Below are positions 12,979 to 24,200 of a DNA stretch of 64,000 bases, piece after piece (the stretch's first letter is position 1; each line of letters opens with the position of its first letter). The DNA comes from Alectoria sarmentosa (lineage: Eukaryota > Ascomycota > Lecanoromycetes > Lecanorales > Parmeliaceae): assembly GCA_009733775.1 (NCBI GenBank), contig WOGZ01000044.1, forward strand, positions 62,001-126,000, read 5' to 3'. Below the pieces are notes generated by a model. That model worked only from the letters and a program-made list of their open reading frames with translations, was not told where the DNA came from and did no database searches. A program made the translations under genes and the position numbers.

Positions 12979-13944
12979 GTGGCATTGGTTCGCGCGGAGC
13001 CGTCCTACTTGACGCCATCCTCGACTGTGAAGAATCTATGAGCTCTTTTCTCGATTTCCTGGTGCCAGCTACGAGGCATCACCATACTTGATCAACGAAT
13101 CCTTTTCGACGCTTTCGCTACTGGGCTGGTCTGCAGTATTATTTTTTTCGCTTTCATGAAGCTTTGACGGCATGTAACAATAATTGAGCTCGGAGCTGGA
13201 TAAAGCGCTCGTGCTCGCAGTATATTAGCAAAGGGACTTCGCTTCTTCGCGTGGGATGGGTCATTCACTACGGCTTCCGCGAGTGGGATGGCGGAGGCGG
13301 TCGTTCGGTATCTCAAGCTACGCATGCTGGTAGACAAACCAATAATGAGTATATATGTTATCGCATCGTGTGGTCCGGCGCAAATTGCTCGTGAGACCCT
13401 CGGACGCTCTTGTGTCTCTTTGGCGCTTGACTCAACCATGGCCGTAAGATACAGTTCCCACTGCTACAGTATTCGAGAGGAAGAGAAAACTTCGAGTGGG
13501 AAAGTTGGAGACGATTAGGGCCGCCACCCCCCCGGAAGCTTTTTCCTCCAAGCGCTTATGGCGCCCCTATCCAACCAACCCCCCCAGACGGACCAACAGC
13601 GGCGCCTGCCGCTGCGCGAAATGTATGGGGTTGGTACTGGTACTGTAAATCTTTGCCAAAGCATGTTTGAATATGCATGCTGAATTACTGTACTCGTTTT
13701 CACGTAAGGTATCTATTTTGACAGCGCTGTTCTTAACATTTACATTGTTATTCCTTGCCCTGATCTCCCCTTCCCCTTCCCCTCTCATCCCCTTGGCTTA
13801 CTTCCATCTCTCCTTTCGTCTCGTCTTGTCTCGTCTCGTCTCGTCTCGTCTCCGATCCTATCCTCTCCCCCCACCTCCACCTCCACCTTCACCTCCACCT
13901 CCACCTCATCACCCAATCCCATGAACCCGTAATTTGCTCGAGCA
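12979..13944. other. Intergenic interval with pyrimidine-rich low-complexity DNA
   Basis: No gene seen. Positions 13817-13852 are a TCTCG-type tandem run and 13871-13907 are about six CCACCT units; both lie just before the broken heme-oxygenase-like gene. The lower-strand frame at 13092-13439 shows no motif. Confidence 0.6.
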
Positions 13945-15039
13945 ATGTCTACATCCCCCACCCACTCTCCATCCCCCTCACCTCCCTCCCCCACCGCATC
14001 AACGCCGCGACCTTTCCCCTTCCACACGCATCTCAACGCCCTCATCCTCTCCTTCCTACCTCTCGCGCTCCCGCCTCGTACTGGAATCTCAACGCCCTCA
14101 TCCTCTCCTTCCTACCTCTCGCGCTCCCGCCTCGTACTGGAGATGCAACGCTTTACGCCGAAGGCATGGCGGGTTTCTTGCCGGTTTATGAGGCGTTTGA
14201 GCGGGGGGGGGTTGAGGGGGTTGGGGCTACGAAGTGAGGATAGGGAGGAAGAGCAGGTGTTGGGTAAGGGGATTAGGGGGATGTATATGAGGGAGATGGA
14301 ACGGACGGGGACGTTGAAGGGGGGACGTTGAGAGGATTCTTGGCAAGGCAAGGCGCTGGAGGACGGTGTGGGAGCCAGGGCAGCCGATGTTGCTGGAAGA
14401 TGGGCAATAGTCGCAGCGGCCGCTCTTGATGGCATTCGTGGCCCACATTCAAGTGTTGGTGGAGGGGGAACCGCATTTGCTGCTCGCCTGTACATGGGTG
14501 CTTTTACATGGCGCTGTTTTACGGTGGACGACACATACGTTCTAGACTGCGGCAGGCGAAGGGTTGAGGGTGAGAAAGGCAAAGGTAGCTATGGTGGAAG
14601 AAGGATGGAGAATAATGAGAAGAGAGATGCGGTGGACGGGTACCTCGGATTCTGGACGTTTGAAGGCGACGAAGACGGGGAGGACCTCAAGGCAGAGCTC
14701 AAAGCGCGCTTCGCTTCTGTAGAGGACATTTTGACAGAAGCTGAAAAGGAAGAGGTGGTGCAGGAAGCGGTGTTCATCATGCAGTCAATTACCGAGGTGG
14801 GGATGGAGATCGGTGAGGTTGTCGGTACGAGTATGTCAGTAGCAGCTGGCTTTGTTGCTCCCGGACTACGGGGAGTGGATGGGAGGGAGGATGGGAGGGT
14901 GGAAGACGAGCCGAGCATGCGGTGGCTTCTACCCAAGCATGTCCTGCCGATGGGCATGGTGGAGCTGATAGCTGCTGGTGCTAGAAGCGCCGTCAGTGTG
15001 GGGATGGTGCCGTTGTTCTGGAGCGCGAGGGCGAGATAG
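13945..15039 (+). pseudogene. Broken heme-oxygenase-like (multi-helical) gene
   Basis: Fragments of one family appear in order but in different frames. In frame with ATG 13945: HTHLNALILSFLPLALPP. Shifted after the tandem duplication: TLYAEGMAGFLPVYEAFE. Back in the first frame near 14260: IRGMYMREMERTGTLK. Third frame: MAFVAHIQVLVEGEPHLLLA, preceded by an in-frame TAG at 14408. Then at 14508: MALFYGGRHIRSRLRQA, one base out of register. Finally, open to the stop at 15039: GFWTFEGDEDGEDLK, then WLLPKHVLPMGM and a hydrophobic tail. The order and spacing match the fungal heme-oxygenase-like proteins as I know them, a family whose activity is unproven in most fungi. Five frame changes plus a stop are too many for introns alone, so I call a pseudogene; an assembly with many indels is the alternative. 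Family call is from memory of motifs, not a search. Confidence 0.58.
14030..14141 (+). repeat. 56-bp tandem duplication
   Basis: Two identical head-to-tail copies, 14030-14085 and 14086-14141. Each encodes the same LNALILSFLPLALPP stretch when read in its own frame. Because 56 is not a multiple of 3, the second copy throws the reading frame of the heme-oxygenase-like gene. Confidence 0.97.
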
Positions 15040-15413
15040 TTGAATCCCAGCATCATTGCATGCATGGTCATGGCGTTCGATACCCCGGATTTTTGCTACT
15101 GATTGAATGAATACTAGCTGCTTCCATTAAGCCGTGAGCAAATTCGAACCTCTCCTCATTTGCTACTTGTTCAGAATGTTTCTTAGAAGCAACAAAATTT
15201 GTCGACCAAGAATGCAGCACTGTCGGGAGAGATAAGATGCAGCAATACCATCAAAGGTGAAGCAAAGCCGAAAGATCTGGGCCTAAGGAGAGGGAAAAGG
15301 GTGTCGGACCGATGGTAGAAGCAACGAACGTCAGGCAAGCAGTACTCAAGCCTGTGAGATCGAGACAGACAGCATCCCTTGGACCCGTTCCTCGTGGTCG
15401 AAAGCAGGCATCC
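15040..15413. other. Convergent intergenic spacer
   Basis: 374 bp between the broken gene and the 3' end of the orphan gene on the other strand. I see nothing in it beyond possible 3' untranslated sequence. Confidence 0.6.
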
Positions 15414-17349
15414 TCACAAGGTGTAGGGGTTCTCGGCGCTTCCATTCGGGACGTCTTGCGGGTCAGAGACCTCCTCGTTTCCTACTGGATTGGATTTCGC
15501 AGCTGTCATTTGATACCGGCGATCGACCTGAGCCTTCTCAATCATGGCTACAGGCGGGTCGAATACCATACCTATATACAACTGGTTGGGTGCTGCACCT
15601 TCGGGCTGGGATGAGCGGTTCACTTTGATATCCCCCGTGGAAGGTTTCGGCTGGTTATACACCTTCCCGTCTTGGCTTCGGTCCGGTATTGTATCTTCTC
15701 GCTCATGTGAATGCTCAACTTCGACTTCTCCGTTGGAGGGACTCGATGGGTGAGGTACTCTCCCATTTCGCAACTGCTCATGTGCTGCACCTCCTTCCTG
15801 AGAAGCACAATCCACCTGAACCTTCATATGACTTGCCTTCCAGTGGTCTGATTCCTTCAAGAGCGACAGCAACTCTAGGGCGTTGTCAAAGTATCTGCCC
15901 ATCGTCACGGTATGAGCCAATCCTATGGTCAGCATTTCGGCCAACGTATTTTTGAACCCATGAGATGTCCAATCTTGTTGCATATTTGCCAGGTCTTTGG
16001 CGGTCATGGGAGCAAGATGCAACAACGTGGCTCGGGCGTGGTAGATTGCTTCTATGACCATCGGGAGGCCCCTTTCTTCAGGCCTGATGGGTTCGAGGCC
16101 ATTTACCTCACCATATGCATGGTCGATATGGTCATGCTTGCTTGCCATAGGGGTGGAACTACGGGTGCGAGCCCGCTTAATGATTTGATTGTTGGTGGCA
16201 TCATGGGCAGGGCGCTTCAATGTGGTCTCGAGCCCAGGACGGGAGCTGTCCAATTGTCCCTCAATGTCATCCTCCAACGTGACCACTTGACGGGTTGCTT
16301 CCCGAGGGTTTCTTGAGTCTGTGTCTCTCAACCCTCGGTCAGAGTCATCAGGAGACACAGACAACATAGGCGAGGTTGTCGTCAGCGTCGCTGCACGAGT
16401 CAAGTCCCGCATACTACCGTCCCAATTTCGGTCGGTCCAGTCCCTTGTGAAGGCAGCGAATAGGTCGAGCCGTCTCTGGTGCCTGTTCGAAGACGCCTTG
16501 AGCCCGCCAAACTCTCGATTGCTTTGCTACGAAGGCATCAACAATCCTCCATCTTGACTTAATAAGCCTTTGAGACTCCTTTATTACCAGAGCACTTTTA
16601 TGCAGATCGAGCCTCAACATCAGACTGTTCCGCAAAGTGGCGACTTCCAAAGACCCTCTATCTTTGTGCGGAAACACATAACCATTGGCTACGATGAACT
16701 GCTGGATAATTATTTTCATAGATCTGGGAAGACTTGCACCATCAGAATTCCGGGTATCGCCTGGATTTTTGAGTTGCTGAAACTCGGTGCTCTTTTTGAG
16801 ACGAGGTCGTATGCCGATCCTCTTGTCCAGAACGTCATTGCGGTAGATGCGCGGGATTTTCTCGTCATAGCCCACGTCTTCAAACGGAAATGAGGGTGGT
16901 TGACCTTGCAGCTGAGTAGATGACGGTGCATCTTGCCGGGTTGAGGTCAGTGAAGGAGGCGGTAGACCTTTTAATCGAGCTGACGGTGGTCTGATTCGCT
17001 GGCTTGGAACCGGTTGACTTGGTATTTTGGAGGGTTGCTGGCTGGTAAGTTGCGTAGATGGGGGCTGCCATTGCGGAATCGAATACAAAAAAGATTTTGC
17101 TTTTGAGCTCTGAGGCTGGCAATCGCGAGCTTGCGTCTCCGAGATCTCTCCCTCTTCGGCTTCATGTGGTTTGGATGGCAGGAGCGTTGTTGATAAGGTA
17201 TCTTGTGGGACATTACCCTCAGTCTTGACGGATTGGGCGTCCCACGGAGCCAGAGTGGGCAGAGAGCATCTCCGAGCCCATGCCTCTTCACCAGAGATGT
17301 CTCTGGGATTCGGAGGCACGACATGCCCATTTGCCGGGTCAACGGACAT
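15414..17349 (-). CDS. Orphan protein with four 32-residue repeats (two-exon model)
   Basis: Preferred model complement(15414..16326, 16418..17349), 614 aa, with a 91-bp intron (donor gtagta, CTGAC branch-like site close to the acceptor). Without splicing there are two ORFs, 16414-17349 and 15414-16412, the first ending TAG and the second starting ATG one base later. The N-terminal half is rich in Pro, Ser and Gln; a more ordered basic segment follows (SMKIIIQQFIVANGYVFPHK). A nuclear-type basic patch (IIKRARTR) precedes a helical block (MVIEAIYHARATLLHLAP). The C-terminus is four degenerate 32-residue repeats. I recognise no family. The frame is open further upstream, with another ATG at 17529, but 17349 has the better context (A at -3). 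Existence as a gene is likely from the long open frames; structure and function are uncertain. Confidence 0.5.
15438..15821 (-). repeat. Four degenerate 96-bp / 32-residue coding repeats
   Basis: Within the orphan gene, four consecutive 32-residue units start VQVD, VEVE, IKVN and AQVD. Shared features are a [VIA]x V [DEN] opening, an acidic or Gly-rich turn near position 9-13, and a hydrophobic-rich centre at about position 20-23. Units are exactly 32 residues each with no gaps, and strongly diverged. Confidence 0.75.
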
Positions 17350-17832
17350 TCTGACAGCTAGCAATGTAGTCTCGAAGGACCTGTGATCGTAGCTTAGTCC
17401 TGAAAAGTTGGAAGCGGAATGAAGAATAGAAAGGGCGTGCGGGCAAAGTTGTTGTTTGGAGATGGAAATTGAGGTACGAAGTCCAATTTTAGTGCTTGAA
17501 AGGACGTCACGATGACCTGATGATGGCATCAAAACCGGCAAGCAATCCTGATTTTTCCGGCCATCAATGGAAAAGAAGGATGATGATAACAAACATGATC
17601 ACATCAGTGCAAAGAAATGGTTTCATCTTGGGCAATTCTCCTCTCATTTGACCAGTCGTCAGTGCAAATTCTTGGGCGCCAAGCCGTCAAAAGTGACATT
17701 CGCGGTCCTACTCCCAGTATAAAATCACTCACAAAAGGGAAATATCCCAAGACCTCAACGCATACCAAACACCTTGATGGGTATCCGACCATTACTCCTG
17801 ACACACCATGAATGCAAACCGCATATACCAGC

Positions 17833-18641
17833 CTACTTCAACATCTCCCTAACTCTCTCGATCCTCCCCAACCTGCTCTCCAAAACCTCCAATCGTGTCC
17901 TTTTCTCCTTGTCCCTTCTCTCCAAAACAGCCACCCTCTCCTCCAACTTCGCTCTGGCTTTCCTCTCTGTAGCCACCATCTCATTTGCTTCTGTGAACAG
18001 CTGCGCCGATAGTTCTTCCAGCTCCTCGTTCGTCTGACTGACTCTCGACTCCGCTGCTTGCCTTAAAGACTGCTCACGTGTAAGCATAGTCAAGAGCTCT
18101 GCGTTCTCTCTATTGTTTGTGTGGCTTGTCTGGTCTGCTTGGGCGGATGACGGTGGCTGTGAGGTGGCACGTCGATTTGAAGGGAGGAGATGAGAAATTC
18201 GAGACTGGAGATGGATGCGCTGGATCCCAGTCGCAGAAGTGGGCCGGGATGCAGGTTGGGCATTTATGTTGGGGTCGGAGGTGGGCTTGTTGGAGGATTT
18301 GAGTTGCCGAAGCTCATCTTCGTAATCGGCGAGTTTGTCGACTAGAGCAAGATTTAGTATCCTGGAGCGCCAGAATTCGATGTAGAATGGGGAGGCCTTG
18401 TTGCAAATAAATCGTCTAGTTGGCAGACGAAAGAAGAGAACGTACCTGCAGCGGTTGCTTTGCCAGTCAATATCTTGACCTGTGTCTCAAGCTCCGCGAT
18501 TCTTCTTTGTGCATTCTCAGCGATTACATGATGGGAGTGAGACAGGTCAGCTCCGCATTTGTGGCATGTTTGGGTGAAAGATGGGTTGGGGAATGGGGCG
18601 GCAGGCGAGGGTTGTAGTATTGTTGTTGTTGCTGAGGACAT
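17833..18641 (-). CDS. Sec2-type coiled-coil protein (putative Rab GEF domain)
   Basis: complement(17833..18341, 18446..18641), 234 aa; the 104-bp intron has donor gtacgt and acceptor ctctag and joins KATAA to VDKLADYEDELRQL in frame. Near the N-terminus is a CxxC pair (TCHKCGADLSHSHH), then heptad-patterned segments. The last 75 residues form a continuous coiled coil with the core ELSAQLFTEANEMVATE, which matches the Sec2/Rabin8 GEF coiled coil (typical consensus LTASLFEEANKMV). By family, Sec2 activates the exocytic Rab Sec4 on secretory vesicles. At 234 aa this is far shorter than yeast Sec2p (759 aa) and has no C-terminal targeting region, so it may be a separate short paralogue. ATG at 18641 is the first in frame; the open frame above it has no ATG. 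Confidence 0.8.
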
Positions 18642-21240
18642 ATCATGGTAGACTTGAATCGAAGAAGAAGGATGGAACAAAATTTGAAAGAGCGATGGAC
18701 GCACTTCGTAGCACCTTTGGAGATGGAACCCGCAGGTGATGACCTGTGGGGAAATATGAAGTCGTCAATCCAATGCGCCTCCATCCCTGCCATTTACTAA
18801 CCGACGCTTGCGCATTGATCGACAGGGTCCAAAATTTCATGGGCGAGCAAACTCTTGGCACTTGTTTGAGATTCGTTGTCTAATAATAAAGTCTTGACCA
18901 CTTTTCTTCAGTACTCTTGAGCAAACAGCGTTGGGCGAATACTCTCTCAAGTCTGTGAGAATCTCGGGATTGAAGAGAAGGAGGTTTTGGACCGGCTTCA
19001 GTTCTTAGGTCTGCCATGTTGGCTTGCGGGGCTCCGCACGGAGATCACCTGTATCAACAAACGATATCAGGGAAGGACACATATCGCTAGAAGAATAGCA
19101 GACACTATGTGCAGCATACTCTACATTGAATTCTCCATGAGCATCCGGGTGTTTCTATTCCCGAAAATGCTAGCAGTTCCTTTCCAGCCTCGGAAAGGCC
19201 ACGTTGGGTTAGCAGTGAGGAAACGACGTAATGTATACAAAAGACGAACCACAGCTCTATGTTTAAAGTGACCTTAGTCGTCAATTAGGTGCGCTCCTGG
19301 CTATTTTTGGTGTGTGGATCTAGAAAGAAGCCCAGATGGTATGCCACAAATCAGGATCTAAAATTCCCTTTGAAGATGTTTCTAGAACACAGTCCCGCTC
19401 AAGACCATCTACATCTCATTGATTGTCTCGCCGCCGTCTACCGTATGCTTGTCCTTGTCTCATCAGGCCCTAAACTCCTTGAAGATTCACCTGAAGGCAC
19501 CCTTCTGGTTCAGAATGGCCCCAAGCTTCAAACCCTTAGGTACGGCGACTTCGCAGTCCATCCTGGTGCTTCACCTTGTCGGATCGAATCCATTATACAA
19601 AGCAACCAGCTCATGATTTATCTTCCACTCCGGGACCAGATTCTTTTCCGTTTGAGCGTGAATGGAGAAATCATGCACGAGGGACTTCCTCGTCTTGAGT
19701 CCAGCTGACCGAAAGGTTTTAACTGAGCGATTTGGCATTGGCTTGATTGTCTGGAGCGTCCACTTTGGTACAGTGTGGTCACAGCTTCTTGTAAAGCGTT
19801 GGTACTAACTTTATAAATTGCTGATGTCGCCTCCATCCGACCTACGTGAATTGCGCCAAGGCGGCCACGCTAACCCCCAATCGGACATAGCGCTATTGCA
19901 CGGATTATCAGAACGATTACTTAAACCCCTCGACATCGCTCACTGTTTGCCCATCATCTTCGTCTTTGCGCATTATTGTCGAATGTTCAGACCGTCTTTC
20001 TAGATCCCACGTTATTTCTGTCTTGTCTCTCGCACGTCGCGTCGATTGATCGAGATTTGAATCAAGAATCGAAACTTCCAATTCTCTACGATCTACGTCG
20101 CCAATTATATCGTCGAGCTGCAACGGGGAGCATATTGCGCAATTTTCCGAGCCCTACTTGCGACTCGAATAGATGGTTTGGACTACATAGAAGACTACGC
20201 ATATTATTCTACTACCAGAACAGCTCAGTCGGAATTCATCCCATGCTGCCGCTTTTACGGTGAGTTGGAAGGATGCGGGACTAGTACGAGTGAAGCAACG
20301 TCCTTCCGAGAAGAAGGAGGCTATACATAGCCTAATTCCCTGACAATGGAGTGATCTGCAGGAAGATTTCTGTAGAAGGAACTATCGATTTTAGCTTGCA
20401 CCTTGGAGGATGGGCAAGGTGGGGTAACACTTTCCCATCTTTGTCCTTTCCCTGCAACGTTCGACAACATGCATGGGCTATCCTACACTGCCTCAACACC
20501 CCAACCAACTCAACATGCCTGATATGATGGTTCTCTCTGTTCTTCAGGAGTACAAGTACCTTTACGGTATGTTGTATGAGGAGTCAAAACTCATACTCAC
20601 AGAAAAGCATCGTGATATCAAGTATATCCAGGCCGCTTATGTCCCGCGAAATGGAATTGAAGGGCTAAGGCTTCTTTGCATTGCCTTCAAAGCGGCGATG
20701 TAGAGTTCTGAAGGGTACGCGCCTGATCGACCATTCGCTAAAGTTCTGCGGCCGTTGCTGATAACTCCCAATGGAACATGGTCATCAGGCTGCGTTGTAG
20801 ACTGGACCGTGCTCCAAATGCCCCAATGAGGTCCTCTTCCTCATAGCCGAGAAAAGCAGAATGCAACAACAACACAGTTGTGGTCGATCCTGGAAATGAC
20901 ATTGACTCGATGCTTCGGCAGTAGGAGCCCAGACAATAGAACCTCGCCAATACGATTACCCCACAGCGGCTGCCCACCCTCCATGATGAAAGTCATTCCC
21001 ACTGAAGGCAGGGAGCCCGCTTTGGCAGGGCGTATTCAGCCGGTCTAGATCCACAGGTCATTTTCGGTGGCCAATTGCGTGGACAAGATATGGGCTAGAT
21101 GAAGGGATCCTGGTGAGCTGGCTCTGACATGCAGGTTGTAGCCTTGTGGTTTCAGCCGCTCGGACGATCATCTGTTGGGGATAAATTCAAGCTGATGGCT
21201 GCACATTTTTTTGTCATTTCCACTCGGCCATTTGCATCCA
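18642..21240. other. Intergenic interval, 2.6 kb, no supported gene
   Basis: Short frames occur (for example from ATG 19376 to 19708, 110 aa, and ATG 20473 to 20703, 76 aa) but neither has a recognisable motif, signal peptide or splice support. They may be orphan genes or noise. No transposon features were seen. Confidence 0.5.
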
Positions 21241-24200
21241 ATGGCTCCGTTGAAAGAATCACAGACCTTTGCTCGATGCGAAGGGTCTGGATGCACCAGT
21301 ACAGCTCTGACTCCCAAGTCACTCTGCCTAAATTGCAGTTCCACTTATTGCGACTCCTGCTGGGACAAGCAAGGTCCACATCAGCCTGGCAAGACTGGTC
21401 CTGATGGTCTTGCTCACGAAAGAACGGACAAAGAGATCTATGAGCGCCTCAAACGGATCCTTGAACCACCAGAGAGTGTGTCTGAGCTCAGTCGCCTGCA
21501 TCAAGAAGATGAAAGTACAACTTGGTTTGGCATAGAAAAAGACCCTAACGGTCCTCCGATATTTCAGGATCATGGCCGCTTCGCTGCTCTTATGGCAGAC
21601 ACGAAGCAACCAAATGCTGGCGTGAGATATCCTCAATTGGTATCCTTTGTTGGGGAGACAGGCAAGCAATGCTTTTACCAGTACTTACTACCTTTCTGGT
21701 TCTAATGCGTGGACTACAGGAGCAGGGAAGAGCACCCTGATCAAGATGCTTGTGTCTTTGAAAGAACGCAAACTTCCGATGTACGCAGATGCTCCATTCG
21801 AAAGCCCTGTTGTGGGCTCTATGAAGCATGACAAATCGCCAACTTCCGGCGATGTACATTTGTATGCGGATCCAGAGACTGCGTACACCAGACTCCCCAT
21901 GCTGTACGCCGACTGTGAAGGACTACAGGGCGGCGAAACCGAGCCTGCAGCCAACAAGCTGCGGCAAAAAACCAAGAATACACCAGGCCAAGCGCGGCAG
22001 CGCTTTTTCAAAGGCAAACCACGGGAGCTCGTCTACGCGAAGACCAACAGTGATGCGAGAAATAGAGAGTGGGCCGTGAAGAGAGTGTATCCTCGTTTAT
22101 TGTACACCTTCTCGGACGTCATAGTCTTCGTTCTACGAAACACGAGGTAACTGTCTGTCCTCGTTCTGCCAAGCTTGACTGACGGCAATAGGACCTTCGA
22201 GTCCTCTGCGCTCACACTGCTCCTTGATTGGGCTTCGACGTCGCTCGAATCATCCATCAATCAGCCAACCATCCCGCATGCTATCATTGTACTCAACGCC
22301 ACATTTCCAGGTGTTGACGATGATGAATGGGATATCCTTACGGCAACTGAGCGCTTGATGCAACATGTCGCCTACGCTGTGTTCGAGAACCCCTTCTTTG
22401 TCAAATATGCTGACCATTGGCGAAAGAAGGGGAAAACAATCAACAACATGTTGGATCTTATTCGCTGCTACTATGCTGACATATCCGTCGTCCGCATTCC
22501 AGAAAAAGGCCGTTACATGTTGACCAATTCGCAGATCAACAAGCTGCATCATAAGATTGTTCTACACTGTGACGCATCCTTCAGCGCGAAGGATGATGCT
22601 CATATGTTATCAAATGTAGAGGAGTTGGACGCATACCTGCAAGCCGGGTTCGACCATTTCACAACAAAAGAAGATCAACCGTTCAATTTTGTTGATGTAG
22701 CTCTTCGGAACAATCCTATTCCTCGGGACTTTGGAGACCATATTCTTGCCATGGCAGCCCTAATTAGACGAGTGACACGTGTAGGTGATGGCCCTCACCT
22801 CTTCCGAATTCTCAGTTCCATGGTAGCGTCGTCGATCTTCACTGATTGCATCCGAGCAAGCAGACCCGGTAAGGATCCGCGTTGACGATCGATGTCGTCT
22901 GGACTGATACACTTCTTCACAGGCAAAGCATTGGACCTTTTCGATAAGTTCTATGCAAACTCTTGTGTTGCAGCGCTCGAGCATTTCTGTGATAAATACT
23001 GGCCTTGCAGTTTTGTCAGCAAAAAAGGAAAGGTTTGTGTGAATGTGAAATCCTCCCATACTGCCAAGGGCCACCAGACAGCTATAGGCAAAATCATTTC
23101 GTCTGGGCCTTATCAGTCTGCTTTCTCATCCTTCAATTTTGCCGAGCAATGGAAGGTGTTCATTAAAAAGCGGTTGCAGGAAATTGAAACCGAATTTCAA
23201 GAGAAACGAAATGCTATTGTACCCAAAAAAGACGACCCTCTGACAGTCAACGATAGGATACTGGCGTATGATCTTCATAAGAAATGCATGGGACGTTTCT
23301 TCAAGTCCTATGAAGGGTACACCGCATCAAAATTCATAAGTCTCACTACCTGCTATTGTTGCCTCATGGAAGTTCCCGAGCATCCTTTACAGTGTGGCCA
23401 TGTCCTATGTACCGGATGTATCAAAGCATATGGCTATCAACATGATTCTCATTCAATGCTTATGGATTATTGCCCACTTCATTGGACCCAAAGATTCGAC
23501 CGACCTTGGATCATCCATTTCAAACCAGACTACGCTGGCGTGAGAATCCTCTCCCTTGACGGGTTCGTAATGACAATTGATGGATAACGTACACAATGGC
23601 TAACCGGATGTAGCGGCGGTATGCGTGGTATCTTGGAACTTGAAATTCTCAGAGCTATCGAGCTGGCCATCGGTGGCAAGATTCCAATCCAAGCATTTTT
23701 CGACCTTATTGTAGGCACAAGGTACGGACATCCCTTTAATGGAACTGATCGACCGCTGACTTGCTCTGGCAGCACCGGGGGCATCATAGCCCTTGGACTT
23801 GGTGTAAAACAGTGGACTGTCAATCATTGCGTCACAGAATTTGTTAGGCTATGTGACCAAGCATTCACTCCCCGGGAATTCAATCAAGTTGTTGGTCTTG
23901 AGCAAGTCACAACCTGGCGCCACAAGAGTAAATATAAGACAAGGCCTCTCCACAGCGCTCTTCATGCAGCTTTTGGAGAAGATCTGTTATATGGAGGTCG
24001 CCGGAAAGCACACCTAAGCTACACGACTCAAGTCGCCGTGACAGCTACTTCTGGCACTGGCGAAACGGGGTTGGTTCTGGCAAACTATAGTCGACCCGAA
24101 GAGAGCGAACCGACTTACAGGTTTGAGTTTCCTCATCGTCTTCAGATCTGGGAGGCGGCGAGTGCCACATCTGCAGCACCATCATTCTTCAAGCCATTCA

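Noticed and set aside
13817..13907. TCTCG and CCACCT arrays considered as a transposon end or telomere-like repeat
   Set aside because: Plain low-complexity pyrimidine tracts without target-site duplications, inverted repeats or telomeric units.
19376..19708. Possible 110-aa orphan protein
   Set aside because: Short, no motif, isolated in a 2.6-kb empty interval. Could be real but cannot be supported from sequence alone.
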